From NCBI RefSeq assembly GCF_021390645.1, contig NZ_JAJEJT010000006.1, positions 174,942 through 238,941 on the forward strand: a stretch of 64,000 nucleotides of DNA, read 5' to 3'. The notes beneath the pieces were generated by a model, which worked only from the letters and a program-made list of their open reading frames with translations, was not told where the DNA came from and did not search any database. This DNA comes from Paraburkholderia flagellata. GTDB taxonomy: Bacteria > Pseudomonadota > Gammaproteobacteria > Burkholderiales > Burkholderiaceae. How positions within the stretch are numbered: position 1 is the stretch's first letter; every line of letters starts with the position of its first letter. Both the position numbers and the translations under genes were made by a program. Shown piece after piece: positions 52,983 through 60,931 of the stretch.

Positions 52983-54206
52983 ATGGCTGCTGTTCCTTCC
53001 ACGCCCCACAAGCGCGAAGCGTCGTCGCTCGATGCCCGGGCGCTGTTCGCAGCATTCGCCGGCCTCTGCGGCAGTCTGGTCGCCGTTGGTCTTGCACGCT
53101 TTGCCTATACGCCGCTCATTCCCTCGATGATCCAGGCGCACTGGTTCAGTTCCTCGCAGACTGTCGCGCTCGGAGCGGCAAATTTCGCCGGCTACCTGAT
53201 CGGTGCGATGGCGGGACGGCCGCTCGCTGCGAAGCTGTCGAACCTGTCCGCCTTGCGGTTCCTGATGGTCGCAGTGACGATCGCTTTCTTCGCGTGTGCG
53301 TGGCCCGTTTCTGTGCCGTGGTTCTTCTTCTGGCGTCTGCTGTCGGGCTTTTCCGGTGGCGCGATCATGGTGCTCGTCGCGACATCGATCCTTCCGCACA
53401 TTCCTGCGCCGCGCCGGGGCTTCGCGAGCGGGATGATCTTTCTCGGGCTGGGCCTCGGAGTTGCGGCATCGGGCACCTTGATCCCTCAACTCCTGGCGAC
53501 CGGGCTGCGCGACACTTGGCTCGGCCTCGGTGTGCTTTCGCTCTCGCTCACTGCCTTGAGCTGGTTCGGGTGGCCGGCGACGAATCCACCCGCTGCGCAG
53601 GCCGCGTCAACACACAAGATTGAGCACGGCAGCCTCGCACTGCGTGTCCTGTACGCACAATACGCTGCAAACGCACTCGGCCTCGTACCTGTGATTGTGC
53701 TGCTCGTGGACTATATTGCGCGCGGCCTCGGCCGCGGCGCAGCAATGGGCGCAGACTACTGGGTGCTATACGGTCTCGCCGCCATCGCGGGGCCCATCAT
53801 CTGCAGCAACCTGGGCGGCCGCTTCGGCTTTCGGACGGCCTGGCGCGCCGGGCTTGTACTACAGGCCATCGCGATCGTGGTACTCGCGAAGACGGGGAAT
53901 CCCTATGTTCTCGCCGGCGCCACAGTGATCCTCGGCGTGTTCACGCCTGGAATCGTGCCAATCGTTCTTGGACGTATCAACGAGTTGGTACCTGACGACT
54001 TCCTCGCACAGCGCGCAGCGTGGAGCCGTGCGACCACGGCTTTTGCGCTCTTTCAGGCACTCGGCGGCTATGGCTATTCGTATCTGTTTTCTCGCCTTCA
54101 CGACGACTACGCGCTCGTGTTCCTGTGCGGCGCAGGCGCACTGGCGCTAGCCTTCTTCGCAGACGTCTTGATGCGCGCGCCGCGCACGGAGCTGTCTGGA
54201 CGATAG
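52983..54206 (+). CDS. YbfB/YjiJ family MFS transporter
   Basis: 407 residues, 12 helices, with the family start VAVGLARFAYTPLIPSMIQA and FAGYLIGAMAGRPL, then RLLSGFSGGAIMVLVATSI. GGAG lies before the ATG. Last gene of the operon; 20 bases separate it from the convergent HxlR gene. Two different MFS genes in one operon suggest import of one compound and export of another, or redundant uptake. Confidence 0.9.
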   Translation: MAAVPSTPHKREASSLDARALFAAFAGLCGSLVAVGLARFAYTPLIPSMIQAHWFSSSQTVALGAANFAGYLIGAMAGRPLAAKLSNLSALRFLMVAVTIAFFACAWPVSVPWFFFWRLLSGFSGGAIMVLVATSILPHIPAPRRGFASGMIFLGLGLGVAASGTLIPQLLATGLRDTWLGLGVLSLSLTALSWFGWPATNPPAAQAASTHKIEHGSLALRVLYAQYAANALGLVPVIVLLVDYIARGLGRGAAMGADYWVLYGLAAIAGPIICSNLGGRFGFRTAWRAGLVLQAIAIVVLAKTGNPYVLAGATVILGVFTPGIVPIVLGRINELVPDDFLAQRAAWSRATTAFALFQALGGYGYSYLFSRLHDDYALVFLCGAGALALAFFADVLMRAPRTELSGR

Positions 54207-54226
54207 CCCGCTGCGCGCCAACTAGA

Positions 54227-54739
54227 TCAAACAGATCTGGCCTTCGCGGCCCGATATGTCTCATGCCTTTTCTCGCGCTCTTTTGCGAATGTCGCACTTA
54301 AGGTTGCATCGAGGTCGCGGCGCTCCACATACTCGCCGCACGACGGACAGATGTAGTCGAGGCCGACCTCGTGCCCGCACACACGATGCGTAAACCGCAC
54401 GGCGACTTCCTCGCCTTTGCTTTTGCACCAGGTTTCGCCCCACGTGCGAAGCGCCTGGATCACCGGGTAGTAAGCCCGACCTTTCTCTGTGAGACGGTAC
54501 TCGTAGCGCAGCGGCCTTTCCTGATACGCGTGTCGCTCGACCATTCCGTCCGCTTCAAGCGACTTCAGGCGAGTCGCCAGCATCTGGGGCGTCGCCTCCG
54601 TCTGAATCTGGATTTCCTCAAATCGGGTCGCGCCCATGTACAGTTCGCGCAGCACGAGCGTCGTCCATTTGTCACCGACAACTTCGGTCGATCGCGCCAC
54701 CGGGCACACCGTGGTCACTCCCTTCTCTCTGCGTTTCAT
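54227..54739 (-). CDS. HxlR family regulator with C-terminal zinc-ribbon-like tail
   Basis: 170 residues. HxlR core: CPVARSTEVVGDKWTTLVLR, then TRFEEIQIQTEATPQMLATR and the wing RPLRYEYRLTEKGRAY. From about residue 120 a tail with VCGHEVGLDYICPSCGEYVE (C-x12-C pattern with C-x2-C) may bind zinc. TTTTCATA at 54762-54769 lies 23 bases upstream and recurs in the promoters of both isochorismatase operons and the isomerase-like gene, so this protein is the best candidate regulator of all four. Convergent with the MFS gene. Confidence 0.9.
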   Translation of the reverse strand: MKRREKGVTTVCPVARSTEVVGDKWTTLVLRELYMGATRFEEIQIQTEATPQMLATRLKSLEADGMVERHAYQERPLRYEYRLTEKGRAYYPVIQALRTWGETWCKSKGEEVAVRFTHRVCGHEVGLDYICPSCGEYVERRDLDATLSATFAKEREKRHETYRAAKARSV

Positions 54740-54761
54740 TTCGCCTCCATCGTAACTACGG

Positions 54762-54772
54762 TTTTCATAGTA
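54762..54772. promoter_or_regulatory. TTTTCATAGTA site upstream of HxlR gene
   Basis: 11-base match (TTTTCATAGTA) to 49682-49692 in front of the isomerase-like gene. Half of the palindrome in the hydrolase promoters. Suggests autoregulation of the HxlR gene. Confidence 0.55.
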
Positions 54773-54861
54773 TCACGGATTCTGTGTCGGCGCTGACGGA
54801 GGAAACTGGGACGAAAAATGCTTCCGATACCCTCGAGTTCTCTATGGAATTCATGTTTAAT

Positions 54862-54889
54862 TTTACACTATGATTTTCATATATATAAT
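54862..54889 (+). promoter_or_regulatory. Promoter TTTACA-N16-TATAAT with operator TATGA-N3-TCATA
   Basis: -35 at 54862-54867, -10 at 54884-54889, palindrome at 54869-54881 in the spacer. Same design and nearly the same sequence as the promoter at 49782-49809. Drives the second hydrolase/GST operon. Confidence 0.7.
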
Positions 54890-54991
54890 GTCTTTACAAG
54901 GCATGGGAGTCCTCGACATCGCACGGAAGCTCCGCGCAACAGGGTGTCGGTTGTGCCGTGCCCCAACCCGAATCGCTTTCCGGAGAGCAAC

Positions 54992-55615
54992 ATGTCAGAC
55001 CCCGTCTATCACGCCGAACACACCGGTCTTTTGCTGGTCGACCCGTACAACGACTTCCTGTCGCAGGGCGGCAAGATTTTTCCGATGATTGAAGCAGTCG
55101 CCAACGACGTTCGGCTCCTCGACAATTTGCGCGCAGCGGTGGGTGCCGCTCGCAAAGCTGGCATCCAGGTGTTCTATGTGCCGCATCGGCGCTGGCAGCC
55201 TGGCGATTACGAAGACTGGGATCATCCGAACCCAACGCAACGGGCCGTGCAAAAGCGCCAGTCTTTCGCAAAGGGGACGTGGGGCGGCGAATGGCACCCC
55301 GATTTTGTTCCGCAGGAAAACGACATCATCATCCACGAGCATTGGGCGCAAAGCGGTTTCGCCAACACGGACCTCGATTTCCAGCTCAAGCAGCACAAAA
55401 TTTCACACGTCATTGTCGTTGGCCTGCTCGCAAACACCTGCATCGAATCCACCGCTCGATTCGCGATGGAACTCGGCTATCACGTGACGCTCGTACGCGA
55501 CGCGACCGCCGCCTTCTCTCCGGAAATGATGCGAGCCGCCCACGAACTGAACGGCCCCACATTCGCCCACTCGATCGTCACGACGGCCGAATTGCTCACA
55601 GCAGTCCCGGCATAA
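54992..55615 (+). CDS. Isochorismatase-family cysteine hydrolase (paralogue 2)
   Basis: 207 residues, aligning to the hydrolase at 49930 from end to end without gaps, roughly two-thirds identical by eye. Same Asp in LVDPYNDF, same Cys in NTCIESTAR and the same His in place of Lys (EHWAQSGFANTDLD). CGGAGAGCAAC precedes the ATG at 54992; a 174-base longer frame upstream is rejected. First gene of the operon with two GSTs and a MaoC-like gene. Duplication with split operons suggests two related substrates. Confidence 0.92.
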   Translation: MSDPVYHAEHTGLLLVDPYNDFLSQGGKIFPMIEAVANDVRLLDNLRAAVGAARKAGIQVFYVPHRRWQPGDYEDWDHPNPTQRAVQKRQSFAKGTWGGEWHPDFVPQENDIIIHEHWAQSGFANTDLDFQLKQHKISHVIVVGLLANTCIESTARFAMELGYHVTLVRDATAAFSPEMMRAAHELNGPTFAHSIVTTAELLTAVPA

Positions 55616-55681
55616 GCGCCGGCCGACGATGACGGTCTCAAACGATCAATCCATTAGCAAATAGCCCTAAAGGACACGCAC

Positions 55682-56308
55682 ATGATTACCATCTGGGGAC
55701 GTGCCAATTCGGTCAACGTCCAGAAGGTCCTGTGGCTTTGTGAGGAAATCTCCCTTCCCTACAACCGGATAGACGCCGGTCTGCAGTTCGGACACAACAC
55801 CGAATCCGAATTCCTCGCGATGAATCCCATGGGCAAGGTCCCAACGCTCGTCGACGTTGATTTCGTACTTTGGGAATCGAACTCGATCCTGCGCTATCTC
55901 GTGATGCAGTACGGAGGACCCAGCGCACTTTATCCCGCCGATGCAAAGGCGCGGGCCAGCATCGACCGCTGGCTCGACTGGTCGCTCTCGACTTTGCAAC
56001 CGGCCGAGCGGCCCGTATTCTGGGGAATCATCCGCACGCCCGAGGCCGAGCGCGACATCACCAAAATTGCCACTGACGTTGCGAAGGTCACGGAAGTCTG
56101 GAAAGTGCTCGACGCACAGCTGAAAGGTCGCAGTTTCATCGAAGGCGAGTCGTTCACCATTGCGGATATCGTGCTCGGCGCATTCGCGAGACGATGGTTT
56201 GGAATGCCGGGCATTGAACGTACCCGAATGCCCAATCTCGAACGTTGGTACACGCTGCTTGCTACGCGTTCGGGTTTCAACAAGCATGTTGATGTCGAAC
56301 TGAGTTGA
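55682..56308 (+). CDS. Glutathione S-transferase
   Basis: 208 residues. N-terminal thioredoxin domain with the start ITIWGRANSVNVQKVLWLCE, then NPMGKVPTLVD (cis-Pro) and ESNSILRYL (glutathione-binding ES); C-terminal helical domain to the end. AAAGGACAC lies before the ATG. The Ser in the RANSVN segment is the likely catalytic residue of a beta/theta-like enzyme. In the operon it may isomerise or dehalogenate an intermediate. Confidence 0.9.
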   Translation: MITIWGRANSVNVQKVLWLCEEISLPYNRIDAGLQFGHNTESEFLAMNPMGKVPTLVDVDFVLWESNSILRYLVMQYGGPSALYPADAKARASIDRWLDWSLSTLQPAERPVFWGIIRTPEAERDITKIATDVAKVTEVWKVLDAQLKGRSFIEGESFTIADIVLGAFARRWFGMPGIERTRMPNLERWYTLLATRSGFNKHVDVELS

Positions 56309-56312
56309 ATCC

Positions 56313-56954
56313 GTGAAGACCGAACCGATCACGCTATATGCCTGGAACACGCCGAATGGCCGCAAGGTCAGCGTGGCGCTAGAGGAAATGGCGCTGCCGT
56401 ACATCGTTCAGCCCGTGAATATCGCGAACCGCGAGCAGTTCGAGCCGGCGTTTCTCTCGATCAGCCCGAACAACAAGATTCCGGCCATCGTCGATCCAGA
56501 TGGCCCCGATGGTCAGCCCATCAGCGTGTTCGAGTCGGGCGCGATCCTTCTCTATCTTGGCGAAAAGACTGGCCGTTTTCTCCCACGTGGTCTACGCGAG
56601 CGGGTCCCCGTGATCGAATGGCTGATGTGGCAGATGGGCGGGTTCGGGCCTATGCCCGGGCAGGTGCATCATTTCGCCGCCCTCGCTTCAGAAGACGATA
56701 AGCGCTACGGTCTCAAGCGCTTCTCGGACGAAACGCGCCGGCTTTATTCGGTGCTGAACAAAAGGCTCGCCGACCATGAGTACGTGGCCGGCGAGCTTTC
56801 GATCGCAGACTTTGCCATCGTTGGCTGGGCGTGGCGACACGAGCGACACAAGGTCGATCTGGCGGACTACCGAAACGTCAAGCGATGGTACGACGCGATG
56901 TTCGAGCGCCCCGCGGTGCGCCGCGGCTTCGAGGTCAAGCTTGACCAAAAGTAA
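56313..56954 (+). CDS. Glutathione S-transferase (YfcG/Nu class-like)
   Basis: 213 residues, ITLYAWNTPNGRKVSVALEE start, NNKIPAIVDPDGPDGQPISV and FESGAILLYLGEKTGRFLP, typical of Nu-class disulphide reductases such as YfcG. GTG start 4 bases after the preceding stop, so translational coupling with the first GST is likely; no good site of its own. It probably works with that enzyme on one substrate. Confidence 0.9.
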   Translation: MKTEPITLYAWNTPNGRKVSVALEEMALPYIVQPVNIANREQFEPAFLSISPNNKIPAIVDPDGPDGQPISVFESGAILLYLGEKTGRFLPRGLRERVPVIEWLMWQMGGFGPMPGQVHHFAALASEDDKRYGLKRFSDETRRLYSVLNKRLADHEYVAGELSIADFAIVGWAWRHERHKVDLADYRNVKRWYDAMFERPAVRRGFEVKLDQK

Positions 56955-57036
56955 ACCATGAACCCCTGTCGCGTGCAGTGACGCATGCTGCCCGAACCGT
57001 CTGATGCGCGAGCAAAATATTTCAAGGAGCAACCCC

Positions 57037-57483
57037 ATGAACGCAGATCCGATTTATCTGGAAGACCTCATGCCGGGAGCGGTATACACGAGTTCGGAGC
57101 ACAGGCTCGACGTCGAACAGATACGCGGGTTCGCGCAAAGTTTCGACCCCCAACCCTTCCATCTCGATGAGGACGCGGCAAGCGAGGCCTTTTTTGCAGG
57201 GCTTGCGGCGAGTGGCTGGCACACAGCGGCGATCACGATGAAGCTGCTGGTAGAGAGTCTTCCGTTGGCAGGCGGTGTGATCGGTGCGGGGAGCGAGATC
57301 ACGTGGCCGCGCCCGACCCGGCCTGACGATGTCCTGCATGTCGTTAGCACCATCGTGGAGATTTCGCCGTCGAGGTCGAAGCCGGACCGCGGAATCGTAA
57401 CGGTGCAGAGCGACACGCTGAACCAGCATGACGAACTGTGTCAGCGATCTGTTGCCCGCCTTCTCGCGTTCAGACGTGGTTGA
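57037..57483 (+). CDS. MaoC-like hotdog dehydratase
   Basis: 148 residues. Single hotdog fold with the hydratase motif FDPQPFHLDEDAA (Asp and His), then FFAGLAASGWHTAAITMKLL and GAGSEITWPRPTRPDD. AAGGAG-N7-ATG decides the start at 57037. The family hydrates enoyl-CoA or related thioesters. Last gene of the second hydrolase operon; together with AcuI in the first operon it points to a CoA-thioester stage of the pathway. Confidence 0.88.
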   Translation: MNADPIYLEDLMPGAVYTSSEHRLDVEQIRGFAQSFDPQPFHLDEDAASEAFFAGLAASGWHTAAITMKLLVESLPLAGGVIGAGSEITWPRPTRPDDVLHVVSTIVEISPSRSKPDRGIVTVQSDTLNQHDELCQRSVARLLAFRRG

Positions 57484-57590
57484 CGCGTGCCGCGACCATA
57501 CCTCATCTATCCGTCGCGAGGCAATCGGACTGCGCATATCGGTCAGTGGCCAGGCGCCGAGCCGAAAGCCGCCTGACGCGGTTAGCCCGT

Positions 57591-58499
57591 TCAAGGAGCG
57601 CGAGCGGTGAACAGTTCGAGGGACTCCTGCACGAATGCGCGAACCGCGGGTGAAAGCTCCCGCCTCCTGCTAGCCATTGCGAGATGACACGGATACTCGA
57701 AATCCGCGATCGACCGATAGCAGATTCCTGGCTGTGTAAAGTTACGCATCGATTCCGGGACGACAACCACGCCGTAACCGGCGGATGCGAGGCTGATGGC
57801 GGCGATGAAATCATGAACGCGATGTTCGAGAAGAGGGACAAAGCCTCCCGCTGCGCCCAGCGCCGTAAGCACCTCGCTGAATCCGCCGTCGTCATCATCG
57901 AAATGTGGGGCAATGAAATGCTGATCTTTCAGGTCCCTGACCGACACGTGCGCGCTCGCCGCCAGTGAGTGATCTTCGGCCATCGCGACCAAAAGACATT
58001 CGGTCTGCACAATCGTCGCCACGATGCCTGCCGGATGCTGGCGCCAGGGTCTCACGATACCCACGTCTATCTCGCCACTGGTGAGCGCTTCGAACTGACG
58101 TGGGGTCTCCATCGCCATGACCTCGATTCGAACGTCGCCGTGTGTGATCCGAAACTGACGCAGCATCCTCGAGAGCACGCCGCTGCTCACGCCGGATGCT
58201 ACCGATCCGATCCGCACAACACCGGCGAGGCCTCTGGCCGCCAGCCGGCCGACCTGATCCGCACGCTCAATATGCCGTAGCGCGGCAACCGCTTCGGCGT
58301 GGAACAAACGCCCCGCATCGGTCAGCGTAACGGGCTGTCGCTTGTTCCGGTTCAGGAGGCGAACGCCGATCTCCTGCTCGAGACGCTGAATCTGGGAACT
58401 GAGCGCTGATTGCGCGACATCGAGTCGATCCGCTGCCTTGGCAAAGTGCAGATCCTCCACCACGGCTACGAAGTATCGCAGTTGACGTGCGTCGATCAT
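57591..58499 (-). CDS. LysR family transcriptional regulator
   Basis: 302 residues. HTH at 18-37 (FAKAADRLDVAQSALSSQIQ), and a type 2 periplasmic-binding-protein effector domain from about 90. The effector domain opens VRIGSVASGVSSGVLSRM. Divergent from glaH across a 95-base spacer that holds GCGAAT-N4-ATTCGC (58513-58528), so regulation of glaH is likely; the inducer would be glutarate or a related acid. Confidence 0.9.
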   Translation of the reverse strand: MIDARQLRYFVAVVEDLHFAKAADRLDVAQSALSSQIQRLEQEIGVRLLNRNKRQPVTLTDAGRLFHAEAVAALRHIERADQVGRLAARGLAGVVRIGSVASGVSSGVLSRMLRQFRITHGDVRIEVMAMETPRQFEALTSGEIDVGIVRPWRQHPAGIVATIVQTECLLVAMAEDHSLAASAHVSVRDLKDQHFIAPHFDDDDGGFSEVLTALGAAGGFVPLLEHRVHDFIAAISLASAGYGVVVVPESMRNFTQPGICYRSIADFEYPCHLAMASRRRELSPAVRAFVQESLELFTARAP

Positions 58500-58512
58500 T
58501 TAATCTCCACGA

Positions 58513-58528
58513 GCGAATAAACATTCGC
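58513..58528. promoter_or_regulatory. LysR-type box GCGAAT-N4-ATTCGC
   Basis: Perfect 6-bp arms with 4-base loop, between the LysR gene (start 58499) and glaH (58595). Close to the LysR start, so it could serve autoregulation as well as glaH control. Confidence 0.5.
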
Positions 58529-58594
58529 GCATTGCTTCTGGATGATATCAAAGAAGAGGCATCAAATAGAGTCCTGAAACAACAGGAGGACAAC

Positions 58595-59527
58595 ATGGAC
58601 GCACTGATCACCCACCCTGGTTCCATCACGCACCGGCAACCGCTTTTCCGCTTGTCGGCGCATCCCACCCATCACCGCATCATGAACGTGACGGTCGAGC
58701 CCAACGCGCTGGCCGGATTCCTCGCCGACGTACGGGCTATCGACGTTCAGAATCTCGAATATGTCCCGTTCATGCGCCATCACCTTGCTGATCTGCTGGT
58801 CGAGCGTCTCGGCGACGACTTCGCTGACATGCTCGTCGAACTGGTCAAGGACCGTCGGCACGGCGGTTTCACCATCGGCCTCGAGGACCTCTCGCAAGAT
58901 CCTTCCGACTTCGTGAAGTTCGGTACGGCCATCGGTCATATCCTAGGACCGAGCAATCACGATGCGATGTCGGGAACGTACTACGCCCGCTTCGTGGTAA
59001 AGCACACCGACAACAGCGACTCGTATCTTCGACAGGCATACCGGCTGTTCACGATGCACACCGACGGTACGTACGTGAGCGATGCAACGGACTGGCTGTT
59101 GATGATGAAATTCGCAGAGCAAAACGCGGTCGGCGGTGAATCGCGCTTCCTGCATCTTGATGACTGGGAAGAGCGCGATCGCTTCGTCAATCACAAGCTC
59201 GGAACCCAGCCGTTCCTCTACAAGGGTTCAGGTTCCAAGAACGTCAACGAGCAGATCGAGCGGCCGCTGTTTTTTCAAAGCGAATTCGGTCTGTCGATCT
59301 CATTCATCGACCAGTTCGTTCAGCCCTCCAACCGCGAAGAAGCCGCGTTTCTCCGCGCACTATCGCAGTCGATGGAAGCGTCGGCGGGTACGCGGGAAGT
59401 GTCTTTGCCGGTCGGCGGTCTGGTGGTGCTGAACAACTTTTTCTACCTCCACGGGCGCGCACCGTTCCAGCCGAACGCAGCGCTGTTCCGCGAGTTGATG
59501 CGCCAGCGGGGCTCGTTTGCGTATTGA
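58595..59527 (+). CDS. glaH: Glutarate 2-hydroxylase (CsiD/GlaH)
   Basis: Fe(II)/2-oxoglutarate dioxygenase that converts glutarate to L-2-hydroxyglutarate. 310 residues. Ligands H155-T-D157 in FTMHTDGTYV and a distal His near residue 286 in FYLHGRAPF. The segments AMSGTYYARFVVKHTDNSDS and YIDQFVQP-like FIDQFVQPSNREE match E. coli CsiD closely, as does the end RELMRQRGSFAY. ACAGGAGGACAAC precedes the ATG at 58595; an in-frame ATG at 58487 is rejected because it lies in the LysR gene. The next gene may oxidise its product. Confidence 0.93.
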   Translation: MDALITHPGSITHRQPLFRLSAHPTHHRIMNVTVEPNALAGFLADVRAIDVQNLEYVPFMRHHLADLLVERLGDDFADMLVELVKDRRHGGFTIGLEDLSQDPSDFVKFGTAIGHILGPSNHDAMSGTYYARFVVKHTDNSDSYLRQAYRLFTMHTDGTYVSDATDWLLMMKFAEQNAVGGESRFLHLDDWEERDRFVNHKLGTQPFLYKGSGSKNVNEQIERPLFFQSEFGLSISFIDQFVQPSNREEAAFLRALSQSMEASAGTREVSLPVGGLVVLNNFFYLHGRAPFQPNAALFRELMRQRGSFAY

Positions 59528-59612
59528 CGCCGCCAGCTCTCCGGCGGTGTCGGCCACACCGGCCGCTGAGGGCTGGCGCAGCAATTCCGACGTAACTCAG
59601 TGGGACGATGAA

Positions 59613-60851
59613 ATGAACGACTACGCAGAGTGTATGAATGTGCAGGGGACGACGCCCGTCGGGCGAATTGAACAAGCGGCTTACGGGGTCAAACAACATC
59701 TCCCCCGGCGACTGCGCAACATCCTCTCACTCGCGGACTTCGAGGAAGCGGCACGGCGCGTTCTGCCGCGTCCGCTCTTCGGCTATATTGCAGGTGCCGC
59801 AGAGGACGGCATGTCGATCGCTGCGAATCGTGCTGCGTTCGAACGCCTGAAGTTCAGCACGAGGGTGCTTGTCGACGTATCTCAGCGATCGCAGCAGACC
59901 ACGATCTTCAACCATACCTACTCGTCCCCGTTCGGAATCGCGCCGGTCGGAATCAGTGCCATCTCGGCATATCGAGGCGACATCGCGTTCGCCACAGCGG
60001 CACAGGATGAAAATATCCCTGCGATCATGAGCGGCTCCTCGCTCATTCCGATGGAGACGGTCCATGCTGAGGCACCGGGCACCTGGTTCCAGGCCTACCT
60101 CCCCGGCGACGCCGCTCGCCGAGACGCCCTGATCGAGCGCGTCAAAGCCGCTGGCTTCTCCACGCTCGTCCTCACGGTCGATATTCCCGTCTGGGCGAAT
60201 CGCGAAAACAACGTGCGCACAGGCTTCTCGCTACCGATGCGTCCGTCGCTGCGTCTCGCGATGGACGGCATTGCTCACCCGCGCTGGCTGCTCGGCACAT
60301 TCGCCCGGACGCTGATCAACCACGGCATGCCCCACTTCGAGAACTCGTTCGCAACACGAGGTGCGCCAATGCTGTCCGCTTCGGCGATACGCGACACCAC
60401 TGGACGCGACCATCTGTCATGGTCGGACATCGCAAGCATTCGTCAGCGTTGGAGCGGGAATCTGGTCATCAAAGGCATTCTTCACTCGGACGATGCACGG
60501 CGCGCCGTCGCGATTGGCGCGGACGGGATCATCGTGTCGAACCACGGAGGGCGTCAACTCGACGGTGCGGTCGAACCTCTGTCCGTGTTGCCACAAATTT
60601 GCGATGCCGTTGGAGACCAGACCGTCGTGATGATGGACAGCGGAATCCGGCGCGGGGGAGATGTTCTGAAGGCGCTCGCGCTCGGTGCGCAGTTCGTATT
60701 CGCTGGGCGCCCGTTCATGTATGCCGCCGCCGTGGGCGGCGGGCCGGGCGTTCGACATGCAATCGGACTTCTTAGGGACGAAGTCGACAGAAACATGGCG
60801 ATGCTCGGTACGGTCGCGATTCGCGAGGTCGATCGCGCAATACTGGCCTGA
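59613..60851 (+). CDS. FMN-dependent 2-hydroxyacid dehydrogenase
   Basis: L-lactate dehydrogenase/glycolate oxidase family, 412 residues. Family start LFGYIAGAAEDG at about 56-66, FGIAPVGISAISAY, the TWFQAYLP segment, LTVDIPVWANRENN, FMN-phosphate Lys in LVIKGIL (K287) and the catalytic His311 with Arg314 in SNHGGRQLDG. The start at 59613 has only GGGACGATGAA upstream, and the frame opens at a TTG (59517) inside glaH. 85 bases from glaH on the same strand. L-2-hydroxyglutarate produced by GlaH is a natural candidate substrate, instead of the FAD enzyme LhgD/LhgO; not proven. Confidence 0.9.
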   Translation: MNDYAECMNVQGTTPVGRIEQAAYGVKQHLPRRLRNILSLADFEEAARRVLPRPLFGYIAGAAEDGMSIAANRAAFERLKFSTRVLVDVSQRSQQTTIFNHTYSSPFGIAPVGISAISAYRGDIAFATAAQDENIPAIMSGSSLIPMETVHAEAPGTWFQAYLPGDAARRDALIERVKAAGFSTLVLTVDIPVWANRENNVRTGFSLPMRPSLRLAMDGIAHPRWLLGTFARTLINHGMPHFENSFATRGAPMLSASAIRDTTGRDHLSWSDIASIRQRWSGNLVIKGILHSDDARRAVAIGADGIIVSNHGGRQLDGAVEPLSVLPQICDAVGDQTVVMMDSGIRRGGDVLKALALGAQFVFAGRPFMYAAAVGGGPGVRHAIGLLRDEVDRNMAMLGTVAIREVDRAILA

Positions 60852-60859
60852 ACGACGCG

Positions 60860-60898
60860 TTTCGTACGAGTAGCGTTTGACCCTGCTGGTGTACGAAA
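60860..60898. repeat. Inverted repeat TTTCGTAC-N23-GTACGAAA
   Basis: Perfect 8-bp arms upstream of the FUSC gene, after the dehydrogenase stop. TCGTACGA (60862-60869) is itself palindromic. Possible LysR site for the FUSC gene or a weak terminator; no T-tract. Confidence 0.4.
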
Positions 60899-60931
60899 TC
60901 TGACTGCTTACAGATAAGGACTCCATATCTA

